A stretch of DNA of 12,020 nt from Obelidium mucronatum (taxonomy: Eukaryota > Chytridiomycota > Chytridiomycetes > Chytridiales > Chytriomycetaceae): positions 1 through 12,020 of the forward strand of contig JAIVFH010000631.1 of NCBI GenBank assembly GCA_025765595.1. Direction: 5' to 3'. A model generated the notes under the pieces. That model was not told the origin of the DNA, did not search any database, and was given only the letters and a program-made list of their open reading frames with translations. The position numbers were made by a program, and so were the translations under genes. Positions 1-8,442 of the stretch are shown here, in pieces. Position 1 is the first letter of the stretch, and each line of letters starts with the position of its first letter.

Positions 1-279
1 TTTCCAGATAGCCTGGGACTCTGCAAAACACTTCAACTGTCAACAGAGAACTTCCTGCCAAAACCAAATTATCACACCTCTCTCATCGTTGACTACCGCC
101 TTTGGGTTGTAGCAGCTTTCTGCTTGGTATGAGAACATTTGTTTTTCGGTTTTTATTCCTTGCACGCCTTTTATACCTGTTTGCATCAGCAAAAAACTAT
201 ACACTAGTCTTGCATACTGGCAGTATAGTTTGAGGCCTCCTTTCGGGGTAATGCGCAGACAAACAACTTTAACAGTGTA
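1..279. other. Left-edge region without a firm gene
   Basis: No plus-strand frame here resembles the missing N-terminal part of the downstream receptor's ligand-binding domain, though a good 5' splice-like GTATGAG lies at 127-133. On the minus strand a 32-codon ORF starts at 138 and stops at 40, with a TATA-like box upstream; it has no recognisable family. A small palindrome (ATACTG-G-CAGTAT, 214-226) sits within a longer inverted repeat CTATAC/GTATAG (197-202 and 223-228). Nothing else is assignable. Confidence 0.4.
169..175 (-). promoter_or_regulatory. TATA-like box (TATAAAA) on the minus strand
   Basis: TATAAAA followed by GG reads on the minus strand and lies 31 bp ahead of an ATG at 138. 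It could be the core promoter of a minus-strand gene leaving the window on the left. Only the motif and its spacing support this; the following ORF is 32 codons and unrecognised. Confidence 0.25.
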
Positions 280-1235
280 GGCAATGCTAGAATCGATTCA
301 AGGCTCAAGCACCAGCTGTGCTTAGCACGCGCTGGAGCCAGCAGCGACGGTGAGACAACCCGCCCGTCGCGCTGTGTGCCCCGCATCGATTCCAAATCCA
401 GAACTTTCGAAACTTGACCAAATTTCCAGAATCGATTCAAGGCTTAAGCACCAGCTGTGCTTAGCACGCGCTGGTGCCAGCAGCGACGGTGAGACAACCC
501 GTCCTTCGCGCTGTGTGCCCCGTATCGATTCCAAGTCAATTCCAGAACTTTCGAAACTCCAGCAAGTTAAAAATTCCAGAATCGATTCAAGACTTAAGCA
601 CCAGCTGTGATTAGCATGCGCTGGTGCCAGCAGCGACGGTGAGACAACCCGCCCGTCGCGCTGTTTGCCCCGCATCGATTCCAAGTCACGTCCAGAACTT
701 TCGAAACATAACCGAAATTCCAGAATCGATTCAAGGCTCAAGCACCAGCTGTGATTAGCACGCGCTGGTGCCAGCAGCGACGGTGAGACAACCCGCCCGT
801 CGCGCTGTTTGCCCCGTATCGATTACAAGTCAATTCCAGAACTTTCAAAACTCCAGCAAGTTAAAAATTCCAGAATCGATTCAAGACTTAAGCACCAGCT
901 GTGCTTAGCATGCGCTGGTGCCAGCAGCGACGGTGAGACAACCCGCCCGTCGCGCTGTGTGCCCCGCATCGATTCCAAATCCAGAACTTTCGAAACTTGA
1001 CCAAATTTCCAGAATCGATTCAAGGCTTAAGCACCAGCTGTGCTTAGCACGCGCTGGTGCCAGCAGCGACGGTGAGACAACCCGCCCGTCATGCTGCGTG
1101 TCCAGCATCGATTCCGAGACATACCCAGAGCCATCGAAACCCCTGCAAGTTCAATCTAGCATTGGTTCAAGACACATACACCAGCTGTGCATAACAAGCA
1201 CTGGTGCCTGCTCTGGTGGCGAGAGCAGGTTGCTT
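280..1235. repeat. Minisatellite array, ~140-150-bp units, six near-identical plus one decayed copy
   Basis: The anchor AATCGATTCA recurs at 291, 430, 580, 724, 874 and 1013, giving spacings of 139, 150, 144, 150 and 139 bp; a diverged anchor lies near 1159. Each unit has a conserved core of about 100 bp holding an inverted repeat, a CpG-rich stretch and an ATCGAT site, then a variable linker. Linkers come in three types ordered A-B-C-B-A. Core variants follow linkers: both cores after a B linker carry AGCATGCG, as expected if linker plus core were copied together. The last copy keeps the CACCAG...CTGGTG arms but has drifted elsewhere. Period lengths are not all multiples of three and both strands are open, so the ORFs across it are best read as by-products. 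Confidence 0.95.
448..477. repeat. Hairpin-forming inverted repeat in the repeat core (example copy 2)
   Basis: GCACCAGC (448-455) and GCTGGTGC (470-477) are perfect 8-bp arms; inside them GTGC-TTA-GCAC forms a second 4-bp inverted repeat. The outer arms persist in copies 2-6, and as 6-bp arms in the decayed copy (1170-1207). Copy 1 has one mismatch (GCTGGAGC). The inner arms are broken by substitutions in copies 3-5, so only the outer stem looks maintained. Confidence 0.8.
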
Positions 1236-1321
1236 TTGTTGGTAGGTGGACGAAAAAGACCCGAGGGGGTGCTTCAAAAAATCAAAAATGTTTTTTAAAA
1301 ATAATATTTTTGCTCGGTTCA

Positions 1322-1345
1322 TACTAACCACCGTACGAGGAACAG
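1322..1345 (+). promoter_or_regulatory. Intron 3' end: TACTAAC branch site and AG acceptor
   Basis: A perfect TACTAAC (1322-1328) is followed by AG at 1339 and again at 1345. The receptor homology begins at once after the second AG. Both acceptors give phase 1. This implies an intron running in from the left, so an earlier receptor exon should exist upstream. The U2 snRNA in this same window carries the matching GUAGUA branch-recognition element. Confidence 0.6.
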
Positions 1346-4020
1346 GACAAGTCTTGTCGCACTACAGGATCCCGTACTGCACTGGCTGCTCCACGTCTCC
1401 GCGCCTGTCAAACAAGAATCTGTTTCCATATCTGTGGAGGCCGTTGCCTGGGTTAGGGCTTGGAAACCATATATACCAAGTTTTGAAGAAATGGAATGTG
1501 AGACGCGTTGCAGTGATATTCCAGCGGGATGATGATGTTGGAACGCAGTATGCCAAAGATATGTTTCGTGCGTTTCTTGAGAACAACGTGTATGTTGTGA
1601 CAAAGCTGGCGTTGAAAACAAATGTGAATAGTGATGTGTTGACGTATGCAATGCAGATGCTGATGAATTCGGATGCTAGGTTTGTTCAAAGGCTTTTCGA
1701 TACCCCCCACAAATTCAAAAATATATGTTTAAGGTATATTATCATCTCGGGACGGATCTTTTCACGTCTCAGATTTATCAAGGATTAACTGGAATGGGGC
1801 TTGTAGGGCCACAGTTTGTGTGGCTCAGCTTCGCACAACCCAACAAATATTCAGGTTACTTTTTTTTCAAATTTTGCCACATACTCTGATTATAATTTTC
1901 TTTGTTTTTTAAATGTTCTAGTCCCGTCAATTGCTCCGGGGTTCATCTACATTCAACCCCCGCTCCCAATCTCAACGACGCCACTATTCACAAACTTTCG
2001 TAATGCCCTTCTTGCAAAAGCAAACATGGCCCCACAATACTTTACAGTCAATGATGCCACATTTAAAACATATGCGTCTCAGTTCTTTGATTGCGCCATG
2101 ATGCTGCTGATTGGATTCGATACAGTAAGCGTTAATTTTTTCTCCATCAACATGACTGTGTGGCTCTGGTGATAACATATAAAACTAGCTCATGAAGCAA
2201 AATCCAGAATTATCTACTGCAAGGCTTGCAAATCGGCATCTCCAGAATCAAATGAACTATACACTTTTTCGGAACTTGGCGTATGAAGGATTGATGGGAA
2301 ATCCAGACAACAATCTTGATGATTATGGAGACTTGGTCGGGTACATTTGTGTCTTTTTTTTTGTTCTTGAATGCAAGGTTTTTATTCATGTTTGACAAAA
2401 ATTCTTGTTTCTAGGCCCTATGAAGTTTTCTATTTCACTGGAGCGTATAACAATATGACAGGTTGAGTTTTTGACTGCTGTTTTTTTTTTGTGAATTGAA
2501 ACAAAAAAAAACCAGCTTTCGGTCAAACAAATTGGAATGGGAGTGATTTTGGATACTATGCCAACGGAAACCCAGTATTTTACGGTGGAAGTTCGACACC
2601 ACCAGCAGATGGCAGTTTCAGCCTGACAGAAGTTCTGACGCATCAGCATAATATTGGTTATATCATGTACTTTTACCTCGCAACTGGAGCAATATCTGTC
2701 TTGAGTTGCATTGTATTTACTGCACAATATAAACACAAGGCTGTATTGAAGCGACTGTCACTGTATGTCTTAGTTACTTTAAATCTCGGATGTGTATTTC
2801 TAGTGGCATCTATATCTGTGTTCTTGGTTCGAGGTGGAAGTACTGTCTGTCTAGCTCGAATATGGGCGCCTGCAGTTGGATTCTCCTTGATTGCTTCCGC
2901 AATGATTGCAAAAATGCGCATGAATTACATTTTAGTCTTGAAAGGTCAAAAAGTACATGGATTTTCCTTGTGGTGGCAAGTTGGAGTACCCATACTGATG
3001 CTTGTTGGAATTGAATGTGTAAGCTTCTTTCCTATTGTTTTGGTTTCACATTGATTTTAATTCTTTCCCGGTAGATTCTAGTTGTGATTTGGGCTATTAT
3101 TACTGATGTCCGCAAAGGAAATGTTGTGTTTGACAGCCATCATTACATGTATGCATGCCAGACACCCCAGAAAACCTCCATCATTTCTATAGTTTTGATA
3201 GTTTACAACTCGCTTCTTCTCTGTGTTGCAGCCGCCTATGCAATTGCAACACGTGGAGTAGAAGTCGTCACAGGAGAGTCTGCATTCACATCTGTTATTG
3301 TGTCCACGTTTTCAGTTATGGCCGTTGTAGTTATCCCAGTTCTTCAAACAGAAACTAATCCAATGCAGATTCTGGCACTTCAGACAATGGCGCTATGGGT
3401 TGCGTCCATGATTTCTATGGGATCTGTGTTTATTCCAGCAGCGTATACAGTATTCAGTGATATTCAACGAATGCAGCGTAGTTTTACAGTGTTGCCGACA
3501 TCAAAGGCAGCTTCAATTAGTGCAGTGGGAAGTGAGGGGAATGTTACAAATAGTGGCAGCAAAGCTACCAGTGGAAAGAACCGTGGAATGATTAAATCAA
3601 TGATTCAAACAAGTGTACTGAATTCAACAATGCTGATCACAAAACAAGCAGTCAGATTCCAACCATTGGTAATGTGCCCTCGCAAATCCAAAGAAACAAA
3701 CTCTGTAATTTAACCAGTCAAAAATTAAGTCTTTTGTATGTGTTCGATTTCGGCAAAGGAATAGTCTGTTTGATTCGAAATGGATTTATCGGGAGGCATT
3801 TCTCTTTGGTTGTCGTAAAAACACTTGGTTTTGGGTATCAGATGGAATCGACACAATATGCTGCCACATTTCACTTGAGGAGCCTAGGCTAACTGTTGTC
3901 AACACATTCATGATTCTTCTGGCAACAGACAATGCACAAATCACTGTTGAGTTTGAAAGAAAAAACGAAGCTCGTGGTTTCATGAATAAGTTCAAAGGGG
4001 AGCTTCTAAAGCTGAAATGA
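1340..4020 (+). CDS. Class C (GABA-B-like) G-protein-coupled receptor with C-terminal PH-like domain, 5'-incomplete
   Basis: Plasma-membrane receptor of the 7tm_3 type with an extracellular ANF/periplasmic-binding-like ligand domain. Exons read as ~1346-1683, 1734-1854, 1922-2124, 2189-2340, 2415-2461, 2516-3018, 3075-3668 and 3718-4020; all join in phase and give about 752 residues. The ligand-domain part is seen in CTGCSTSPRLSNK, VRRVAVIFQRDDDVG and GLVGPQFVW. TM1 begins near 2656, TM3 follows STVCLARIW, and TM7 ends near 3450 at SVFIPAAY. A Ser/Thr-rich linker follows. The last exon looks PH-like: strands around LFGCRKNTWFWVSDG and ITVEFER, then a closing helix EARGFMNKFKGELLKL. The first lobe of the ligand domain (roughly 130 residues) is absent, so the gene starts upstream of an intron or is truncated. 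Intron 1684-1733 has an unusual GTTCAA donor and could instead hide a frameshift. Ligand unknown. Confidence 0.85.
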
Positions 4021-4056
4021 GTTTGTAGAGTAGATTTTTAAATGGGAAGACATGTC

Positions 4057-4062
4057 AATAAA
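4057..4062 (+). terminator. AATAAA poly(A) signal of the left GPCR gene
   Basis: AATAAA lies 37 nt after the receptor stop codon. It is only about 58 bp from the 3' end of the convergent U2 snRNA gene, so the two transcripts must end very close to each other. Confidence 0.55.
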
Positions 4063-4119
4063 TCGAGTACGAGAATACGGCCGTAGTTTCATCATTTTAG
4101 AATAAGAAAGACGGGGTTC

Positions 4120-4305
4120 GGCGTCAGCAGGCGGCAGTGTAAGGCCAGCGACACCAGTTCGAGGGTCTGGTGCAAAGCACACAGGGTCCCAAGAGAGATT
4201 CAAAAATATTTGTGATAATAGATACGTACAATGTACGCAGATTTAGTTATCACACTAAATAGAACAGATACTACACTTGATCTTAGCCAATAGGCTTGAG
4301 AGGAT
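4120..4305 (-). ncRNA. U2: U2 spliceosomal snRNA
   Basis: U2 pairs with the intron branch site in the spliceosome. On the minus strand the RNA starts AUCCUCUCAAGCC. It has stem I (AGCC-UAUU-GGCU) and then the near-invariant GGCUAAGAUCAAGUGUAG block followed by UAUCUGUUCU. The branch-recognition GUAGUA is at 4274-4269. Stem IIa (AUUUAGU...ACUAAAU) and IIb (GCGUACAUUGUACG) follow, then an Sm site AUUUUUG (4207-4201). Two 3' hairpins come next: stem III around GUGCUUUGCAC, and stem IV closed by GGUGUC/GACGCC ending at 4120. The length of about 186 nt is close to the 188 nt of human U2. The exact 3' end is inferred from stem IV. A TATAAAA box lies upstream at 4344-4338. Confidence 0.95.
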
Positions 4306-4434
4306 TGTAAGGAACAAATAGAGGGGGTGGGCCTGCGTTTTATACTTTTTTTGCGTGCGCAGTCGGGGTTACACAAGTGCTTGGTTCTTCGAAAATGCAT
4401 AAATACTGCTGTTGTCCCTCATGTGCTTCCCCCT
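4306..4434. promoter_or_regulatory. Shared divergent promoter of U2 and U5 snRNA genes
   Basis: Only 129 bp separate the two 5' ends. On the minus side TATAAAA (4344-4338) begins 39 bp before the U2 start; on the plus side ATAAATA (4399-4405) begins 36 bp before the U5 start. Both RNAs begin with the same eight bases, AUCCUCUC. The 50-odd bp between the TATA boxes would have to hold any common activator site; I see no motif there that I can name. Confidence 0.7.
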
Positions 4435-4566
4435 ATCCTCTCTGGTTTTATCGCAACAACGCTTCAATCTTTCGCCTTTTACTAAAGATTGCCGTGTGGT
4501 AGGGCCACTAAAGAGAGTGTGTTGAATTTTTGGAAACCCATCCTCTCTCAATTTTTGAGATGGAGT
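4435..4566 (+). ncRNA. U5: U5 spliceosomal snRNA
   Basis: U5 holds the two exons in register during splicing. The hallmark loop I CGCCUUUUACU is at 4473-4483, closed by a perfect 8-bp stem CAAUCUUU/AAAGAUUG (4465-4472, 4484-4491). Stem I pairs CUCUCU (4438-4443) with AGAGAG (4512-4517). An Sm site AAUUUUUGG is at 4525-4533, followed by a terminal hairpin whose right arm ends with GAUGG near 4563. About 130 nt in all, slightly longer than human U5 (116 nt). The 5' end is set by the AUCCUCUCUGG similarity to the family start; the 3' end is approximate. A second CCUCUCUC (4542-4549) in the terminal hairpin could compete for the AGAGAG arm. Confidence 0.95.
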
Positions 4567-4911
4567 GTCTTTCGCAGGCTCTTTATGCAGTAAACAGTCT
4601 GGATTCTGAACAGAAATCCACACTCTTACTGTTATAATCTGCCGTCGAATTCTATCTTTATTTATACGCGTCAACTCTTTGTGAAATAAAGCCTGCTTGG
4701 AATATAGTAAAATACGATACTTTATGAGTCCTGTTTATTGAAATCGTGTAACACCTCCCAACTCAATCATCGCTCCATGTTTGGCGTAATCGATGATATC
4801 CGTCGTCAAAGAACATCGAATCGCTTCCGTTGGCACAAGAATTGATACAATACATTTGCAATAACGGTTTTTTTTTTGTTTATTGGATGTTTGAGTGATA
4901 TCATCACAATT
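4567..4911. other. Intergenic/3'-UTR stretch between U5 and mS45
   Basis: This is mostly the 3' UTR of the minus-strand mS45 gene. AATAAA signals read on the minus strand at 4884-4879 (29 nt past the stop) and 4739-4734. A plus-strand AATAAA is at 4685-4690 without a recognised gene before it. A minus-strand open frame covers about 4869-4735 and reads DYAKHGAMIELGGVTRFQ at its end; its origin is unknown. Confidence 0.5.
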
Positions 4912-5954
4912 TCACATAAAGAATTCAGTTTTCGCGTGCCTCTTGTTGTAGACTTCCAGTTTAGACGCGGTTCGTAAAAGACCCTGTCCATCTCGAATAA
5001 ACATAGATTGTTTCTGTACAAAACGGCGGTGAATAAATTTGATTTGCGAGGAAAAGGAAGAAGGACCACATCGTCAACAGCGAGATGAACAAAAAAAAAG
5101 ACATCATTCCCCACCTCAACTTTCGAGATATCTACAAACTGAAATTTGACACCTTTGGCATTCCCAACACGAGGATCCTTCTCCAGCTCTACAGATTTGA
5201 CATTCGTAGCCTCCAAAGGATCAGGCCCATCCAGTGAAAACACCCGCTCCGCTTGCATATCCAGTTTATGTTGAACATTTGCATAGGGTTCTTTTTCGAG
5301 AAGCGCGGCGGCGTCTTCAGGCGAGATTCCATCCGCTTCGTCAATGAATTGGAACAAAGGCTTCAGGCGTTCTGAGGGGAGAATACGTAGCGGTTCCTTG
5401 ATATTTTTTTTGCCCGTTGGATCAACACGGAGCATCTTTTCCATGTGATAAGTCAGTTGCGCTTGGATTGGCTTGTCCTGGGTTGTTCGCGATGTGAGTT
5501 TCTGTTGGCAAAAAAACACTCAGAAACTCCCACACCTCCTTCTGCATTTTCGCCTCCAACGCTTTCAACCTCAAAATGGCCTGAATCCTCGCAATTGAAA
5601 CTCCAAATCGGGTAGCGAGTTTGAGTGGTGATTGGGTTTCTGGGTCGGATTTGTACAATTCGTAGATTTCCTGACGAGTTGCATCAGCAAGAGGCGGCAC
5701 TGGTTTGAAGAGTGGATTCATTGGAAAGGGAGCCTTTTTTTCAGAGATTGCTTAGTTGACTTGAATGAGTGAAAATGAAGGATACTTACCCCGTATCGGC
5801 CAATGAACTTTGCTTCTGTTTGGTTCTTGTACTGGAGACCATCCGACTTGAGCCATCGTTCAGCTACAACTACGGCATTGTATCGATCTAAACGACCAAG
5901 CGTCAGAGTTGATGGCGTTGCCGTGTTTGCTGCTGCTGTCGAGAACCTTCTCAT
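4912..5954 (-). CDS. bot1: Mitochondrial small ribosomal subunit protein mS45 (Bot1/yeast MRPS35 family)
   Basis: Structural protein of the mitochondrial ribosome small subunit, found in fungi. Exons are 5954-5790, 5733-5536, 5501-5121 and 5013-4912, all joined in phase 0, giving 281 residues; family members are about 300-350. The first 20 residues (MRRFSTAAANTATPS...) look like a short mitochondrial presequence. The family core spans exons 1-3: KFIGRYG joined to APFPMNPLFKP, then ATRQEIYELYKSDPETQSPL, IARIQAILRLKALE and HMEKMLRVDP. The C-terminal part reads VKFQFVDISK, then FIRDGQGLLRTAS and VYNKRHAKTEFFM. Introns are 56, 34 and 107 nt; the 34-nt one (5502-5535) is very short and the last one has a GTTGAG donor. 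Assignment rests on remembered family pattern; last exon is the least certain part. Confidence 0.75.
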
Positions 5955-6277
5955 TTTTTTTTTCTTTTTTCTTTTTATTAAAAACGATTAACCTCTATTT
6001 TATCTTTATTTTACATTTAAACTAAAACAATAAATAGCCGTATGGTAAAGCTGAGTTGAGTGCATTTGTTATAAAGCCTTTGAGCTCTCCAAGAAGCCAC
6101 AGCAGAATAGCGGTTTTACTTAGTATAGCTATATTCCCTATATTCCGTAATTCTTCGGTAATATTAATAACGTTGCTTTTTCATTTTTCTGATTTCTCTT
6201 ACTGCGCCAATCAAAGGAAATCTGTGAAATCTGTTTCCCCCACACCCCCACCACCACCACCAACCAACCCTTCCAGG
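5955..6277. promoter_or_regulatory. Divergent promoter region between mS45 and the SHIPPO-like gene
   Basis: The mS45 side begins with a pyrimidine-rich tract (5955-5979). A CCAAT box occurs at 6207-6211 on the plus strand. A C-rich CCACCA tract (6240-6268) lies just before the plus-strand start. An in-frame ATG at 6056 would add 74 hydrophobic, proline-ending residues that do not resemble the family, so this stretch is read as promoter and 5' UTR. Confidence 0.5.
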
Positions 6278-8442
6278 ATGGAGCGCAGGAGCAGCAGCGC
6301 CAAATCAGGTCGCTCAAGCGTGAGCAAAAAATCGCCTGCTTCTTTGCGCAAGAGTCACGTTGTTGCAAGCAAACCATCAAACCAATCTACTGTTGCTACA
6401 AAGGCCCCCACAAAAACTCGTAACGACGTGAAACGCGTTCTTGCGCTGGGCGTTGACAAAAGAACTCCCATGGGTGAATATATCGTGGAAAGGGGGGAAT
6501 TGCCCTTGTCCTCACTTGGTGTGTATTTGCCTTTTTTCCCCCTTCAAACTTGGGTGTTAATTAATCCTTATAATTCATATTAAAATTACGACTCGTTTTT
6601 TGCTTCTCTTATGTAGCTAATCCATCGCCTGGACCGTTGACGTACGAGCCAAAGCTACCGCCGTCTGGGTTTCAATATTCAATCTTGGGGAAACATGTAT
6701 CCACAAAACTTGAGGACAATCCAGTGGGTCCTGGACCAAGCAAATACAATGTATCAGATTCAACGGTTGTATTCAACGATGCGCCCCATTGGTCTCTTGG
6801 AATGAAACTGGCTAGCGAATTTATGAAGGGTAATGAAAGCATCAACTCTCTCATATTTTGATGAAGAAACACACAAACAACAGTGGAAAACGAGAATCCA
6901 AGTCCATTTGCATACAAGAATATCGCAAACACGTTTGAAAAGGGCGATGGTCCTCGTTATACAATCTCAGGATGGTTTGAAGCACCCTCCGATAGCACAC
7001 CCAGTCCAGATCGATACTTTCCAAACGCGTCATGTATTCCTGTGGCCGGAGCGAATCCAAAGTTTTCATTTGGATTGAAAACCAACGTTGCAGGTATTTA
7101 CGCGTCATATAGAAGATATGGAAAGTCCAAGAAACAAGCTTTAACTAAACAAAAAAACACCCATAAATCTTCAGAGGATGTTATTCCGGGTCCCCAAGAT
7201 TACGATGTTCATTTCGTTCGCTCCAGTATTTCTGATGCTCCCAGTTATACAATGAGGCCAAGAGTCGGTGAACCTGTTTTCACAAACAAGGAGGATGGTA
7301 GGCTTTTTTTTTAGGCTTTGGATGACGGATAATTATCTTAATAATTCGTCCAATTTCTAATTTTTTAACAGCTCTTATTCCGGGGGCTAATTGCTATAAT
7401 CCGAAACTTCCTGGCGACGGAAAAGCCGCTTCGTTGAAAGGATGGTACAAGGAGAGCAAATGTAAGCATGGAGCATCTCGGCGATCAAAATCACTAATCA
7501 TTTTTACTTTAACTACATTCCCCCCACTAATTTCACTACATTGTTGGATCTTTCGACCTTTCTGCTACACTTGAAAAAAACAATGCATTACCAAAACCGA
7601 AACAATCGCAACAAAGCCCTCAAAACACCCGGTCCTGCAAACTACATTATACCCAATACGCTTTTCAGCGGACCCCAATACAGTCTCACTGGTAGAAACA
7701 TTCCAGAGGAAGAAGGAGCGCAGGCGATTGGTCCTACTTCATACAACCCGAAACCCCTTTTCGACACTCCGCCTCAATTTTCTTTGGGAACACGATGGAA
7801 GTCGGAATTACGTGAGTTGGGAGCCCACCAAGAAATATTTTTCAAACCTGTTAATTCTATCAAATTGACCACACAAAAAACAGCAAAGAACTACGGAGTT
7901 CCCGGACCCGGTGCATACGAACCTAAAGACCGACAAATCCGTGGAAACGGTGCACCCAAAGTAACTCTGAAAGGGAGATATGAAAACAAAACAAGCACGA
8001 ATCCATGGTCCTGCAGATTACAATACTGCGCCGGCAATTGAGCGAACCGTTTCCGCTGCGCAATTGGCAAGATTAGAAAAGAATAAGAAAGAAGTTCCAC
8101 GTTGAGTGTGTTTTTTTTGATGATGATTTTTTAATGCATTGTGGCTAAACCTGTATCCCCCATGCACAAATATAAGCACGGATTAAAACCATCGTCGAAA
8201 AGTGTCCCGGCCCTGCAGACTACGAATTAAAGCCAGTCTCAACAGTCAAGCCATGCGGACCTAAATACAGTTTGGCGACGCGAATTGCTCCCTTCAAAGT
8301 CGACCAAACTCCAGGTCCAAACTGTTATGCGGCAGCACGGAAGCCGATGGATGGTCCTAAAATTACAATGAAGAGTCGCAGCAGCCCCTTTGTTTTGGTA
8401 TTCCCAAGCCAGAGAGTCGACACGTTGCGGTTGGGGCATTGA
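6278..8442 (+). CDS. Sperm-tail PG-rich repeat protein (SHIPPO1/ODF3-like), one apparent frame break
   Basis: Axonemal/flagellar microtubule-associated protein family; in a zoosporic fungus it probably belongs to the zoospore flagellum. Exons: 6278-6518, 6617-6829, 6884-7093, 7175-7297, 7372-7461, 7617-7811, 7884-8100 and 8177-8442, about 517 residues. After a basic Ser-rich N-terminus come Pro-Gly-Pro-x-x-Tyr units: SPGPLTYEP, GPGPSKYN, TPSPDRYFP, IPGPQDYDV, IPGANCYNP, TPGPANYII, IGPTSYNP, VPGPGAYEP, GPADYNT, CPGPADYEL and TPGPNCYAA. Each is followed by strands such as YSLTGR or FSLGTR. All seven introns are phase 1. Exon 7 needs removal of one base near 8008 (between NP and GPADY) to keep frame; with that correction the next intron also fits phase 1. 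Intron 8101-8176 has a GTTGAG donor. ATG 6278 was chosen because the upstream extension is unlike the family. AATAAA follows at 8446-8451. Confidence 0.85.

Noticed and set aside
199..290. U4 snRNA-like sequence (GGCAGTAT, then GAGG...TTTCGGGG)
   Set aside because: Only short pieces resemble the U4 5' stem; the U6-pairing stem regions and an Sm site are missing.
280..1235. CRISPR-like repeat/spacer array
   Set aside because: The conserved part is about 100 bp, linkers recur rather than being unique, and the surrounding genes are eukaryotic with introns.
204..1298. Long ORFs on both strands across the repeat array
   Set aside because: They arise because the repeat lacks stops in several frames at once. 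Unit spacings of 139, 150, 144 bp shift the frame between copies, and no protein family is recognisable.
1246..1345. ATG at 1246 as the true start of the left GPCR
   Set aside because: The added residues are Lys/Phe-rich, lie partly against the decayed repeat and do not resemble the ligand domain; a TACTAAC...AG acceptor explains the frame better as intron.
4006..4674. Minus-strand ORFs over the snRNA genes (4006-4203, 4200-4400, 4369-4674)
   Set aside because: They overlap the U2 and U5 RNA genes and their promoter, with no protein family visible.
6056..6277. N-terminal extension of the SHIPPO-like protein from ATG 6056
   Set aside because: It would add a hydrophobic stretch and a poly-Pro tract out of keeping with a cytoplasmic axonemal protein; these bases look like promoter and 5' UTR.
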